DNA of 64,000 nt from the NCBI GenBank assembly GCA_016165875.1, contig JABBOT010000004.1:32393866-32457865 (forward strand), given 5' to 3'. The notes beneath the pieces were generated by a model that saw only the letters and a list, made by a program, of their open reading frames with translations, was not told where the DNA came from and ran no database searches. How positions within the stretch are numbered: position 1 is the stretch's first letter; each line of letters opens with the position of its first letter. The position numbers and the translations under genes were made by a program. Origin of the DNA: Acanthopleura granulata. Taxonomy: Eukaryota > Mollusca > Polyplacophora > Chitonida > Chitonidae. Below, piece after piece: positions 25,693-36,000 of the stretch.

Positions 25693-26950
25693 CTTAGTTC
25701 GAATGTCCCCCACTTAATTGCGCAAATGATATCTCCATAGAGATTCCAGAACCGTGACCAGGTGCGCTGATAATGGTATTTTATGTTGGCATGAATTTTT
25801 CATAATGACACATGAGTCTTTTCGCTATTCGCAATGTCGGTTCTGTCGGTAAACTCAACTGTACCGTGCCAAGAACAAAGGAACCTTTGCCGCAAGCTGG
25901 GATATTAGAACCGATGTAAACAACTAGACCCCCGACAAAAAGATCCAATATCGATGGTCGTAAAACACACAAAGAGATTTTTATTGGGAATTCTGACATT
26001 ATATCCACACCACCAAATTGGGAGATTTTGTCCATATCTCAATCCTGTGACCGTACTCAACTAGATAAGCTGCTGTCACGGAGGCATGGCTGCTGTTAAG
26101 TTAACGACTTGCTCAAAAAAGTTTTGAGTTAATTCAACGGTGGCCATGTGGATGTTAAAAATTGACAAAGCCAGAGTGCCTGAGGTAAATTACCAACCAG
26201 ATACAGAACAAACCACTTGACTTGAAACAGCGTCATTCCAAACAGCGAGATATAAATTCGAACTCGCGACCTTACAAATCAAGGATATAACATATTCGCA
26301 AGGGCCAGCGATTTAAATATCTGGCACCAGGATCACGAAGCTTTCTAAGTCAGGTTTAGTCTCAACTTCAAAACAACGCCAAAATTGTGACTCAGCTGTA
26401 GCTAGGATTCTTAGTGAGGGCCCACTAAGGCTAGAAAGGTTATGAACTTAAGTGCAATTTCCACAAAACTGTCATGCATAGTGCGTCTGAACAAATTCCT
26501 GTCGAATCTCTACATATTGCGATGGTCTAAATGTAAGCTTTATGGTTTAGATACTTGTTTTACATGCACAAAACATTACATGTATGCATATGGCAGGGTA
26601 TCACACATTAATCTAATGCCGTCAATGTGGATTTATGTTAAGAAGGATGTTATATATTGAGTGAAATGGTGCCCGTAGTGAATGTGGCTGTTCACACGCA
26701 CGACAGCTTGAGTTTTCAAGGTTTTTCAATTTCTACATTACCTTTAATGCGGCATCAACGTAGTAATCTAATGTGGCTCATTCCAATCTAGTCATGCCTA
26801 TATATAGCTGAGTAACACACATGCATCCTGTCTGCATGCGCACTGTCTGGTATGGTACATTTCTACCAGAGAAACTGACTGATCTCTTAGTTGCACGCTG
26901 AACATCAGTTGACTAGAAGTAACATTGAAAAACTTGATTGTGTAGTAATA
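25693..26950. other. Spacer without a recognisable gene
   Basis: A minus-strand ORF at 25781-26035 (84 codons, hydrophobic patch) has no recognisable domain or clear splice sites. Nothing else seen. Confidence 0.5.
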
Positions 26951-27237
26951 CTATAGATAGGGCCAATGCTGTAGTTCCCAGCCGATATTGTATAACTTTT
27001 TGACCAATAATGTCATAACGACAGATATTGTTGTAAAAACGACCGATCATGTTAAACAGTTTCCGACCGTTTCTGTATGGTAGTAAATTTTGACCGATAA
27101 TGAACTAATGTAGAAAAAAGTTGTTAATGTATCGGTCGTGGTAACATTACTGGTCAAAAGTTGAATGATATCGGTTGGCTACAACAGTTTTGGTACTTAT
27201 ACTACATTATCGGTCGCAACACCATTGCTCTATACAT
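26950..27237. repeat. Foldback array of a GACCGATAATGT-type motif
   Basis: About six direct, imperfect copies of GACCGATAATGT occur every 18-27 bases on the left (near 26981, 27002, 27020, 27041, 27065, 27092), then at least four inverted copies (ACATTATCGGTC type) on the right, to about 27216. The ends also pair (left CTATAGATAGGGCCAATG, right CATTGCTCTATA), so the whole 290 bases is an imperfect palindrome centred near 27113. This looks like a MITE or foldback element with internal repeats; the family is not recognised. Confidence 0.65.
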
Positions 27238-28589
27238 ACATTTCTCCTCTTTTCTTCACATGAACATTAATGTACAAACCTTGACGGCTTGACGGCAGAA
27301 GTTGTCTTAATCCATTTGCAACCACAAACCTGATATTTTTTGTCGTATTTTTCTGTACTTATAATTATGATACAGGAGAGTATATAAGGCTATAACTGTG
27401 TGCAGTTTTGTTTTCTGGCCGTGGAATTATAAATGCTATAAATGACACATAAACATCCGACTGCTGGGAACCATCCATATCATGTTAACACTACGTGATA
27501 TTAAGAGGTCGGCAGCAGGTAGTGGTTTTGTAGTCACAGATGCTTCCGTTTCAATCGCTCGGACACACGAGGTATGTGTTCAAGCCCAGCTTTGGACAGG
27601 TAACTTTCCTCACTGTCACTGTTCATGGGATTTATAGCGACAATATTGGATAACGCTTGTCTGCGAAATTTCAAAGTGCGATGAAGACCATTTGCTTGTA
27701 TCTGTACATCACACGTGAGAAAGTTCGTTAGTAACTCACCCCAGGCCATTGATTTAACCGATGTGGCCACACACCACAATTAATGCTTCCGGGTCGGGAG
27801 GGACGAAGCTAGTTCCTTTCTATTTTTTGAGATATTTTCTTTTGTTCCCCTGTGCTGCGCATTTTCATTTTTTGTGGTATCACTTTGTAGGACAGGCTTC
27901 AAAGTTTCATTCCAGGTATAAATTTGTGTATTTTAGGAAATGGAGGCGGATGCACACAAGGCAAAAGTAGTGATAAATCAGAGCTCACTGATCTCTCACT
28001 GAGTGGGCACGACCCCTGTCAGCTGTTTGTTATATTTGCGAAAAATTTCATCGGTCACGCCCTATCACGAATTTGACTGGAGTTTTCTCAGGGGTCATGG
28101 ATTATTAGCCCCGGAGGGTTTATTGCTTGCAGATTTAGGGACATTGCTGTGAGGCCAAACGTTAACATGTAAGTAAATGGGAAATTAATTGTGATATGTG
28201 CCCGGATTCCTTCATGTATCCACCAAAACTAGCTACCATTTGTGAAATACCCCTGAGTGTATGACCATAAACTGTGTATGGTCAGACTCTGTTCATGGTG
28301 TATAACAATCACTGACATCCCGTACTTTCCATCGGCATAAGTGTACTGGTAATAAAATCATTATGCAATATGTGGCAAAATAAAGTTAAACAATAAAAGC
28401 TCATAAATATAAATGTAAAACATACGACAAACATATAACTCCGTGTTTTGAGCGCATGTTCTTAAAGGATAGGACAATTTACTAGTATAATATATTAAAG
28501 TTTATCTACACGCAATGACTACAAGCAATATGTGATTTCTAGTATTTTACGTACCCTGATTACGTGTGATCTTGATCTTTCACTTGCAG
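27238..28589. other. Spacer with a possible diverged SINE
   Basis: The part at 27485-27620 contains GTGTTCAAGCCCAGC, a B-box-like motif, and may be a decayed tRNA-headed SINE; it is too diverged to assign. The minus-strand ORF at 27534-27779 is a shadow of it. Nothing else seen. Confidence 0.45.
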
Positions 28590-28691
28590 GCAACGTGTCA
28601 CATGGTGATCGGCATGAACACTGGTTCCACTGCCTTCAGTCGCGTGTCGTTCTATGGCGGTCGCGTTTGTGGGCAACCCTATAGCCCATAA
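28590..28691 (+). CDS. Candidate isolated terminal exon, family unknown
   Basis: A strong acceptor (TTGATCTTTCACTTGCAG) is followed by 33 open codons and a TAA, with plausible residues (GMNTGSTAFSRVSFYGGRVC near the middle). It is more GC-rich than its surroundings. No upstream exon or family was recognised, and an open run of this length can be chance. Confidence 0.25.
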   Translation, partial: ATCHMVIGMNTGSTAFSRVSFYGGRVCGQPYSP

Positions 28692-29655
28692 GACACACCG
28701 TCTATATATCCTCAATCAAAAGCAGTATTTGCTATCAATCAGCGGCCGGTTTTTGTTTTCATTTCACTTCCTCAGGTATAATTACACACTTAAAAGAAGA
28801 AATCCATATTTATAGTGTTTTCCTTTGCGTTTATTGAACACGTCCGTACAGTTTGATGGTAATCGATTTCACCAAGGAGCCATTTTAATTATTATCCTAA
28901 CAACCACGAAAGGTCGATTACCTGTGCATGGTGAAAATCAATCCTTGACCACTTCTGTATTCTACGAGCTTTCATAGTCTGACCGCATTTCCACCGACTT
29001 CTCTTTTCAAAATGTATCTCAATTACCATCAGTAGTCAGTTCGTTATCATAGATCCTGTTCTTGGCACTCGGACTAATCGGACCGTACAACTCCAAACAT
29101 GGAGAGCCACATGAAGGCTCAAGGCCCACCACACAACGACAGCTCCGCCGGTAGCGAACGTGTATAAATCTATTACACGGACTTTAGTCTGTTCGCGCTT
29201 ATAACTGGGACAGGGCCTCCGTAAAGTATTATTTAAGACACAAAACTTCTAGAGTTCAAGCAAAAAGTTACAAAATGGAAATTATTTATATTATTGACAA
29301 TTTCTTTCATTTTTTCACTCAGTGGAGATAAGCGCCATGCTTTAAGACTATTGGCCTAGGTACAAGTAGGCCTAACCTCAATATATACGACTGCGGTAAA
29401 TCATGCAACTGGTGACGTAGCAGTTATCACGTAGGCTACCGGCATTGTACAAAGGGCAAGAGTAAATAAGACATCTTTGATCTGCTGAAATCTCGGAATT
29501 TAATACATCGAATATTTAAATGTCAGAACGACTCGATCTCTGTATATAACCCACATAATTTCGAGTCGTGTTTTAGCTAAATACTTAATTTCTACCCAAG
29601 TTTCTGATAGAATCAACGAGGTAGACTACACTTCTATTCAGCAGGCCGGTAAAGT
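28692..29655. other. Spacer without a recognisable gene
   Basis: AT-rich; no gene, repeat or element recognised. Confidence 0.5.
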
Positions 29656-29659
29656 TAAA

Positions 29660-29850
29660 ATTATACACCCTGCGCGTCTCAGCGGGGCAGTTGTGTTAAA
29701 TGAATGATGCAGTGAAGTGTCGAATAAATAGTTGCGTGTTCAAGTCCAGCCCTGGTTTCGACTGGTTTGAATCAGGAGGTATGTCAGGTTCCCAGTGGTT
29801 GATCGATGGTGCTTTATTCCAGGCAGTCTCGTTTCCATATAGACTACCCG
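29660..29850 (+). mobile_element. SINE, family D, 5' part
   Basis: It shares with 34675-34870 the lead GTTAAAATTATACACCCT, a tRNA-like region with GTGTTCAAGTCCAGC, and TGGTTTCGACTGGTTT; it continues with GTATGTCAGGTTCC and GATCGATGGTGCTTTATTCC as in 24235-24475. The 3' tail is lost. The minus-strand ORF here is a shadow. Confidence 0.75.
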
Positions 29851-30283
29851 ACCCGCTGTTATAAATTAAAAATTTTCGAGTAGGCCTGGGCATTCGGACA
29901 TTTTCAGGTTCACTTCTATTATAGTTTTCATTCAGGTTATCTGCAAACATGGGTCGAATTCCGCTTTTTCGCAGTTCCATAGTCAAATCATGAAGCCCTG
30001 TAGATCCTGCATTTTTAGGACAGCTCAAAGATTTTCAGAACACATACAGAACATGTATAGCACTTTCCACTGATCATGAGCGGTCATGAGCTTTGCAGCT
30101 TTAACCGTTTTCTGTCAGGTCACATGGAGATATGGGGGAAATTGCGCTTTTTCGCTCTTTGATCGCAATTTGCGACAAAAATATGCATCGTAACAAAGAA
30201 ATAAGATCAGATTTATGATCAGGACGTCAAACTACGTCAGGTAGTATGTTAAGAAGACTCAAATTCAAAATTTTTGGACCCGC

Positions 30284-30600
30284 CCGGAGAGCGCAGTTGG
30301 TAGAGCGTCCCCTTTCGGACGGGAAGATCTGGGTTCAGACCTGGGTCGGGTCATACCAAAAACTTTAAAAAATGATACATTCTGCTTCCTCGCTAGGCAC
30401 TTAGCAATAAGAGGATAGTGGGTGGACTGGTCGGCCCGGTGTCAGTATAATGTGACTGGGTGATGGGCTTGTTGGGTGTCTGGCAAGTTGTCTCGCTGAG
30501 GCAGCACCAGATAAAAGATACGGTGGAAATCCGTCCTGCGCCAAGGAGACACCGCCTTGGTATAAGTGAAATATTCTTGAGCATTCATTCTTTCATTCAT
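30284..30600 (+). mobile_element. SINE, family B, complete copy with tRNA head
   Basis: The head has an A-box-like GAGCGCAGTTGGTAGAGCG and a B-box-like GGGTTCAGACCTG, followed by GGTCGGGTCATACCA. A central block at 30428-30462 (GGTCGGCCCGGTGTCAGTAT then AATGTGACTGGGTG) is shared with the minus-strand copy at 59575-59940. The tail reads AGTGAAATATTCTTGAGC then an ATTC-type simple repeat. Deeply conserved central domains are known in molluscan SINEs (for example Nin-DC); I cannot tell which this is. Confidence 0.85.
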
Positions 30601-30604
30601 TCAA

Positions 30605-31480
30605 AATTTTTGTTTCCACATGACATCACTTCCGGTTCCGGTTATTTGCTTACACATTGCATACTGTTTCCGAATAAATAATGCAAAAACAACAGTTGTT
30701 ACATATGCAAAAACCATGGGTTGGGAAGAAAATGCCTCTAAAAAGCTTTCCTATCAACCCAATGGCGGCTAGGTCACGTGGTCGAGGATACCCAAACTTT
30801 TACTTAGGAAAGAAAGTCCTCAGTTCTACCACCTGCCTAAAGTTCACTCATTTCTGCCTTGCCATTTTAGCCGCAAAATTCTTCAATTTTGAATCTTGCA
30901 AAAATGGCGATTTTTTGGTGTGTACTACTTTCGGTTTGTAAAATTTGTCTCCATGCCTTGTGACGATGTTAGGCCTTAAGACTGGGTATTTAACTTCATT
31001 GGTTATGGAGATATACCTACATCCAGTTTTGATGACGTCACTTCCGGTTTCCTAAAATTTGCATGTCTGCAATCAACGTCCAAACCTGCATAAGGTAGAA
31101 CTATTCGTAGGACATCATCTGTACAAGTGTAGAAATTATTAGTAAAAAACGAATTTTTCGGTCACATGACATATTCACCTAATTGCGAGCTTGTTCAGTT
31201 TTCAAGGCAGAAAGTTTTCGTCATCACCCTGAATGAACCTAGGGTTTGAGCAACGACAGTGTGAATTTCAGCTCAATCGCATCAGCCATTCTGGAGAAGA
31301 TGTTTAAAGATTTTCATCAATATCCAATATGACCGCCAAGTCACGTGATCAAAAGTTTCCAAAACTATAGGTGCAAAACTTCAGGTCTGTAGGTAAAACA
31401 TACTGAAGTTTCATAACCGTGCGACTTGCCGTTTTTTTCTAGAAGCGCGGGACAAAATTGTGGAGAATAATAACAATAAT
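30605..31480. mobile_element. Unclassified repeat-like block with CRE/ETS and CACGTG motifs
   Basis: Similar motif groups recur: TCACTTCCGGTT at 30626 and TGACGTCACTTCCGGTTTCC at 31033, GGTCACGTGGTC at 30772 and AGTCACGTGATC near 31336, each near a GGCGG or CCGCC block. It ends in AGAATAATAACAATAATCCG, a style typical of non-coding invertebrate repeats. No transposase is present. I infer a non-autonomous or decayed element. Confidence 0.4.
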
Positions 31481-31494
31481 CCGAACGAATACAC

Positions 31495-31615
31495 AAGAGA
31501 TTCAAGCCTAAATGGCTTGAACCCCGAAAAAGGCTGAATGGCCTGAACCCCGAACAGCCAGAATGGTTTGAACCCCTAATAATCCGGACGATTCAAGCCT
31601 GAATGGCTTAAACCC
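31495..31615. repeat. Short tandem/inverted repeats around GGCTTGAACCCC
   Basis: Four imperfect units of roughly 28-30 bases carry AATGGCTTGAACCCCGAA or variants. The first contains a perfect hairpin, TTCAAGCC-TAAAT-GGCTTGAA, repeated imperfectly near the end (TTCAAGCC-TGAAT-GGCTTAAA). Confidence 0.75.
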
Positions 31616-33038
31616 TAAATACTGTCTTCTCCTGAAATAGAAACTCAAAATAAATATATCAGACTATATCTGCAAATAAGTCTGTACACTCTTTCATCTG
31701 ACTTTGACATGCTTTTATGTCTTCTCTTTTACTATGACAGGTAAGATTATCTGGAGCTCTAGGCCTGGCTTACATGAAACAGACCTACGGTACACGTAGA
31801 CCTGTACGTCAGTGTCTGTCCACATAAATAATAAACTATTCCTAAAGACCAAAACGAAGAAACGGTGAGAAAATTCATAATAATAAATGTCTTCTGAAAA
31901 GCACCTACTTTGAAATTAACTTAAATGAAATATACACTTTGGCTTAGTTGGATTTGAGGACAGCCGGCACATCAGGGGAGATAATTCATGTCAAGCTTCA
32001 AACCTTCGCGCCAGAATTTCGGGTTAAACTTCCTGTCGCGTGCCTTTCATTTGACAGATGCATGGTTGCCTGTATGATTACGACAGGATGAAGATACCCT
32101 CTTGTCAAATTTACATGGTATATTTACCCAACAGCTAGTCTGTTGATTAATACTGAACCCTGTTCTGGGCGCCCTCAGCTATATTCTGGGCACATGCAGT
32201 TCGTTTCTTGGCGCACTCAGCGGTATTCTGCGCACTTCAGTCTTCAAGAAAGCTGACCTAACAGCAGACCTACGCCACGGTTTAGTTCTTGAAAGAAAAC
32301 ATATGATGTGCATGTATTTCAGTCACCTATGGCTATATTATGGAGGAATGTATGGCTTTAAGTTCAACATATAAACATCCACGTAACTTTTAGCTGTAGG
32401 CTCAACTTAGCAGTTGCATCTTTCTTTTCTTTTTTTTTTAATTTTTATTTATACCTGCTCAGATAGGAAATGCAGTGGAGTTGGAATGTAGGCCTGGTTT
32501 GTACATGTAGGCTGTATATAGTAATGTCTATGCCTAACCCAATATTAAAAGATCACATTCAAGGTGCGTGGCAAACATTTAGTTGCCCAAATATATAACT
32601 ATGAAAAATAGTTTCATCAATAAGGAAGTAAAACGTACTTCTGTATACTTTTCTAGACATGCCCGTGGATGTAGCTATTTGAGCTAAGGCCTGTGATATG
32701 ATCCATGTGGAGCAAGTGCTCCAGAGCTTCATGTGTGTATATAGCCCCACATGTGAGTTTCCACAATGACAACATGTGGATCCTAGTCTTCAGCTATGAA
32801 TTATATATCCATGTCTCAGCTGGTGTTCTTACTCAAATTCTCATGGGAATTATTGTGTAAGTTTCAAGCTCTAGCTTTAATATTCTTTTATATTATCTGT
32901 TTTAATTATATCAGCTTTATCATCACATGCCTTGATTTTCAGGGGGAAGGAGATGTTACAGTCTCTTTGTCTTACACATCACGTCTTGATACATATCAGC
33001 TACTGGTGCTTATAGCTTTGTTTCCGTTTCTTTTCCAG
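31616..33038. other. Spacer upstream of GSAP
   Basis: No gene recognised. A good acceptor-like site (TTTCCGTTTCTTTTCCAG) ends at 33038, 31 bases before the GSAP start codon, so a non-coding first exon may lie in this stretch. Confidence 0.5.
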
Positions 33039-33069
33039 CCCCTGCCAAGTCACAGTGTAGCCTGACAGA

Positions 33070-36000
33070 ATGTTTGAGCTCAGGGAGACATTGGACTTGA
33101 AGTCTGCACTCTGCCAAAGTGTGGGGCAGGCAGGTGCAGATGGAGCGACAACAGGTAAAAACTTGAACAACATGATGTGCTGGTTCTTAGTTTAACAACT
33201 TTTCTTAGCAAAGAAATACACGTCTCTACATTACAAACACACATACGAAAGTACAAGTAGGTAACAGTATGAGGGGCCTCCGTGGCTCGGTTAGCGTAAT
33301 GACCCAGGAGCTTCCCACCAATGCAGTCGCTTTGAGTTCAAGTCCAGCTAAAGCTGGCTTTCTCTCCAGCCATATGTGGGAAGGTCTGCCAGCAACCTGT
33401 GGATGGTTGTGGGTTATCATAGTTCTCTGCCATGTCTCCTCCCACCATAATGCTTATTGCCGTCGTATTAGTGAAATATTCTTGAGTATGGCGTAAAACA
33501 CCAATCAAATAAATGAGTAACTGTATGAACCTGTGTTATAGTTGGTTTTGTACACAATATTGCCATGATATGGCTCGTCACTGAAATATTGAGAACATGG
33601 CATCAAGTCATAATCATTTATTTATTTTACACAGTTGGGGAGTTTTGAGGTCAAATGCTTTTATTGTTAGGAGTAAGAAAAGCTCTACTGTACCATGTGA
33701 CTTGTCAGAATTATTGGGCAACTGTTTCTGATTACCTTTACGTTAACATGGGCATCTAAAAAAAGTTTCAGAAAAAGTTACTTAGACTAGATGTACGATA
33801 GGTAAAATTGAGGAGCTGGAAGTTTTTTAATTTAAGAAGCTCCTGACTGAAGAAGAGGTCGTTTGTACCTCCCTAAGACGGCATTACAGGCGATTGGTAA
33901 ATTAACATCAACAAAATTGCCTGACATTTTTGACAAGTCACATGACACTGCAAAACACGTTTTACATTCTACGACAAAAGAGTTTGAACTCGAAACTCCC
34001 CTGTTATACAGTTATGTACACTACAGTCGGATCCTAACCTTAAATTCTAAACCCATCATGGCCCGAGGATACCTGGAGGGTCGGTTCATAATGCACTGCC
34101 CCTCGGCCGACCATATGCAGATCGTGCCCCCTTCCCTTTGTGGATGATCATGCGATCCTCTGGCCATCATCCATGGATCTTGATCGGAGATTATTGTCAT
34201 TATAAAGCAGCATTTTTCTTCATACAGATCATTCAGACGACTCCAGCCATGTAATCACAAATTGAACTCAGCTGATGATTTATGTTATTGTCAGACCCTA
34301 ATAAACCCCAGTGGGAGGTATATGGCTGCTGTATTTGGCACTTGGCCTCTGTTTTCAGTTGATGTGTTTTCTTGACATTACTGTTTACTCCTTTCCGGAG
34401 AATGGAAAATTCAAGCATGGTGTTTGTCATTTTCAAGGATCGAAAGGTTACTGTGCCCTATTTTCGACGTGTCAAGTTTAATTTTGCACTGACTGCATAG
34501 AGTAGATGTGATGAACATAAGGGTGTGACCTTACAGACCTCCTACATGCTAAGAAAGCACCAATTTGAGATCAGCGAGGAACGTAAGGCTGTCACCTCTT
34601 TTTTTCGAGAAAGACTGTAATCAACACGAATAGTGTGATGAAGACACAGATATGACCGATAAAGTAGGCTGGTAATGTTAAAATTATACACCCTATGTGT
34701 CTTAGTGGCACAGTCATGTAAAAGCAACCATGGAGCGAAGTGTCAAATGATGAGTTGCTTGTTCAAATCCAGCTCTGGTTTCGACTGGTTTATCCACTGA
34801 TACATCAGTTACAGCAGATTTGCTCACCATTGGCCCATGGTCAGCCAACTGTCTGGCCATGATAGGCAGAGGATATAAGGTTTGGATCCTACTGTAGTGC
34901 AGTCTTCGTTATTGTCTTTTTACACTTCAAGTTACATTTATATACAATACAATACTGGTATTCAGATGGCATGATTTCAAGTGGTGTAAGAAATGATTTG
35001 CTCATAGAAAATGATAAAAAGTGATAAATTTGTGGTAACCCTATATGTTCAAATCAAGTGTTAAACTGGCAGAGCAACTTCAGTGCTTGCAAACAGCTGT
35101 ATGGACAAATGACATGTGCTCCATTTGTGATGATCAGTTTCTACATGGCTCCTGACAGCAGTAGACTTCTACAAGTTAGGTCGTGAAGAACTGTGCTGGA
35201 AGCATATTTCACAAATTTATCAGCACTTAATTGCAAGTCATAATATCATTTTCTTGTTAAACAGATGTTGAGTACTATGACACTAAGTCAAGCAGGATGC
35301 CACTTTGCTGTTGTTCCTGTATTTTTCTGGACGTTTAACCCTCAGGGTTTTTGTACAGCAGTCATTTTGTTAATATTTTTGCAATCTCCAGTGAGTGGAC
35401 ACTCCAGAAAAGTAAGCATACAGTGGTGAGAAGGAAATTATATGTTATGAATAATCTTTACGATAAGTTTATATATATTTATTTGATTGCATTTTTGACC
35501 ACAGTCAAAAATATTTCACTTTAATGACAGGAGCAGTGAGTTGACGGGTTCTGTGAAGAGAAAATTACCACATCATTGTCATTGCACCTGACAAACTTTC
35601 TCGTGCAAAACAGTGATCGAACTGGCAAAACTTATGACCATGCTATGGATTTAACGGCATGTCCTCTGCAGTGAGACATGTACCACCGATAACTAAGCCA
35701 AAAAATTGCTTTTTCAAATGCTAGGTGAAAATTTGGGATTTATTGAGGTGAATAAGGGGAGATAACTATTATGTTTTGTTTCTCAGGTGGACGGGCCTTC
35801 CCAAGAATCCTGAATCAGGAGAGAGATGGCACAGTGATTTACACGTGGGATGATCTCTCTGCCAACAGCAGGGTAGGATGGATATCCAGCACCTCAAAAT
35901 ATACTATCATCTTTGTGTAGGTTAGAAGCTGTTTGGCATGGATTATGTGATACAGTACAGCATTTCAGCCTTGGTAAAATGGTATTGTGTAATCTGAGCT

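Noticed and set aside
25781..26035. 84-codon minus ORF as first exon of the membrane-protein gene
   Set aside because: No donor in the needed phase and no clear signal peptide.
30284..30350. Possible functional tRNA gene
   Set aside because: A- and B-box-like motifs are present, but they head a SINE and the cloverleaf is not complete.
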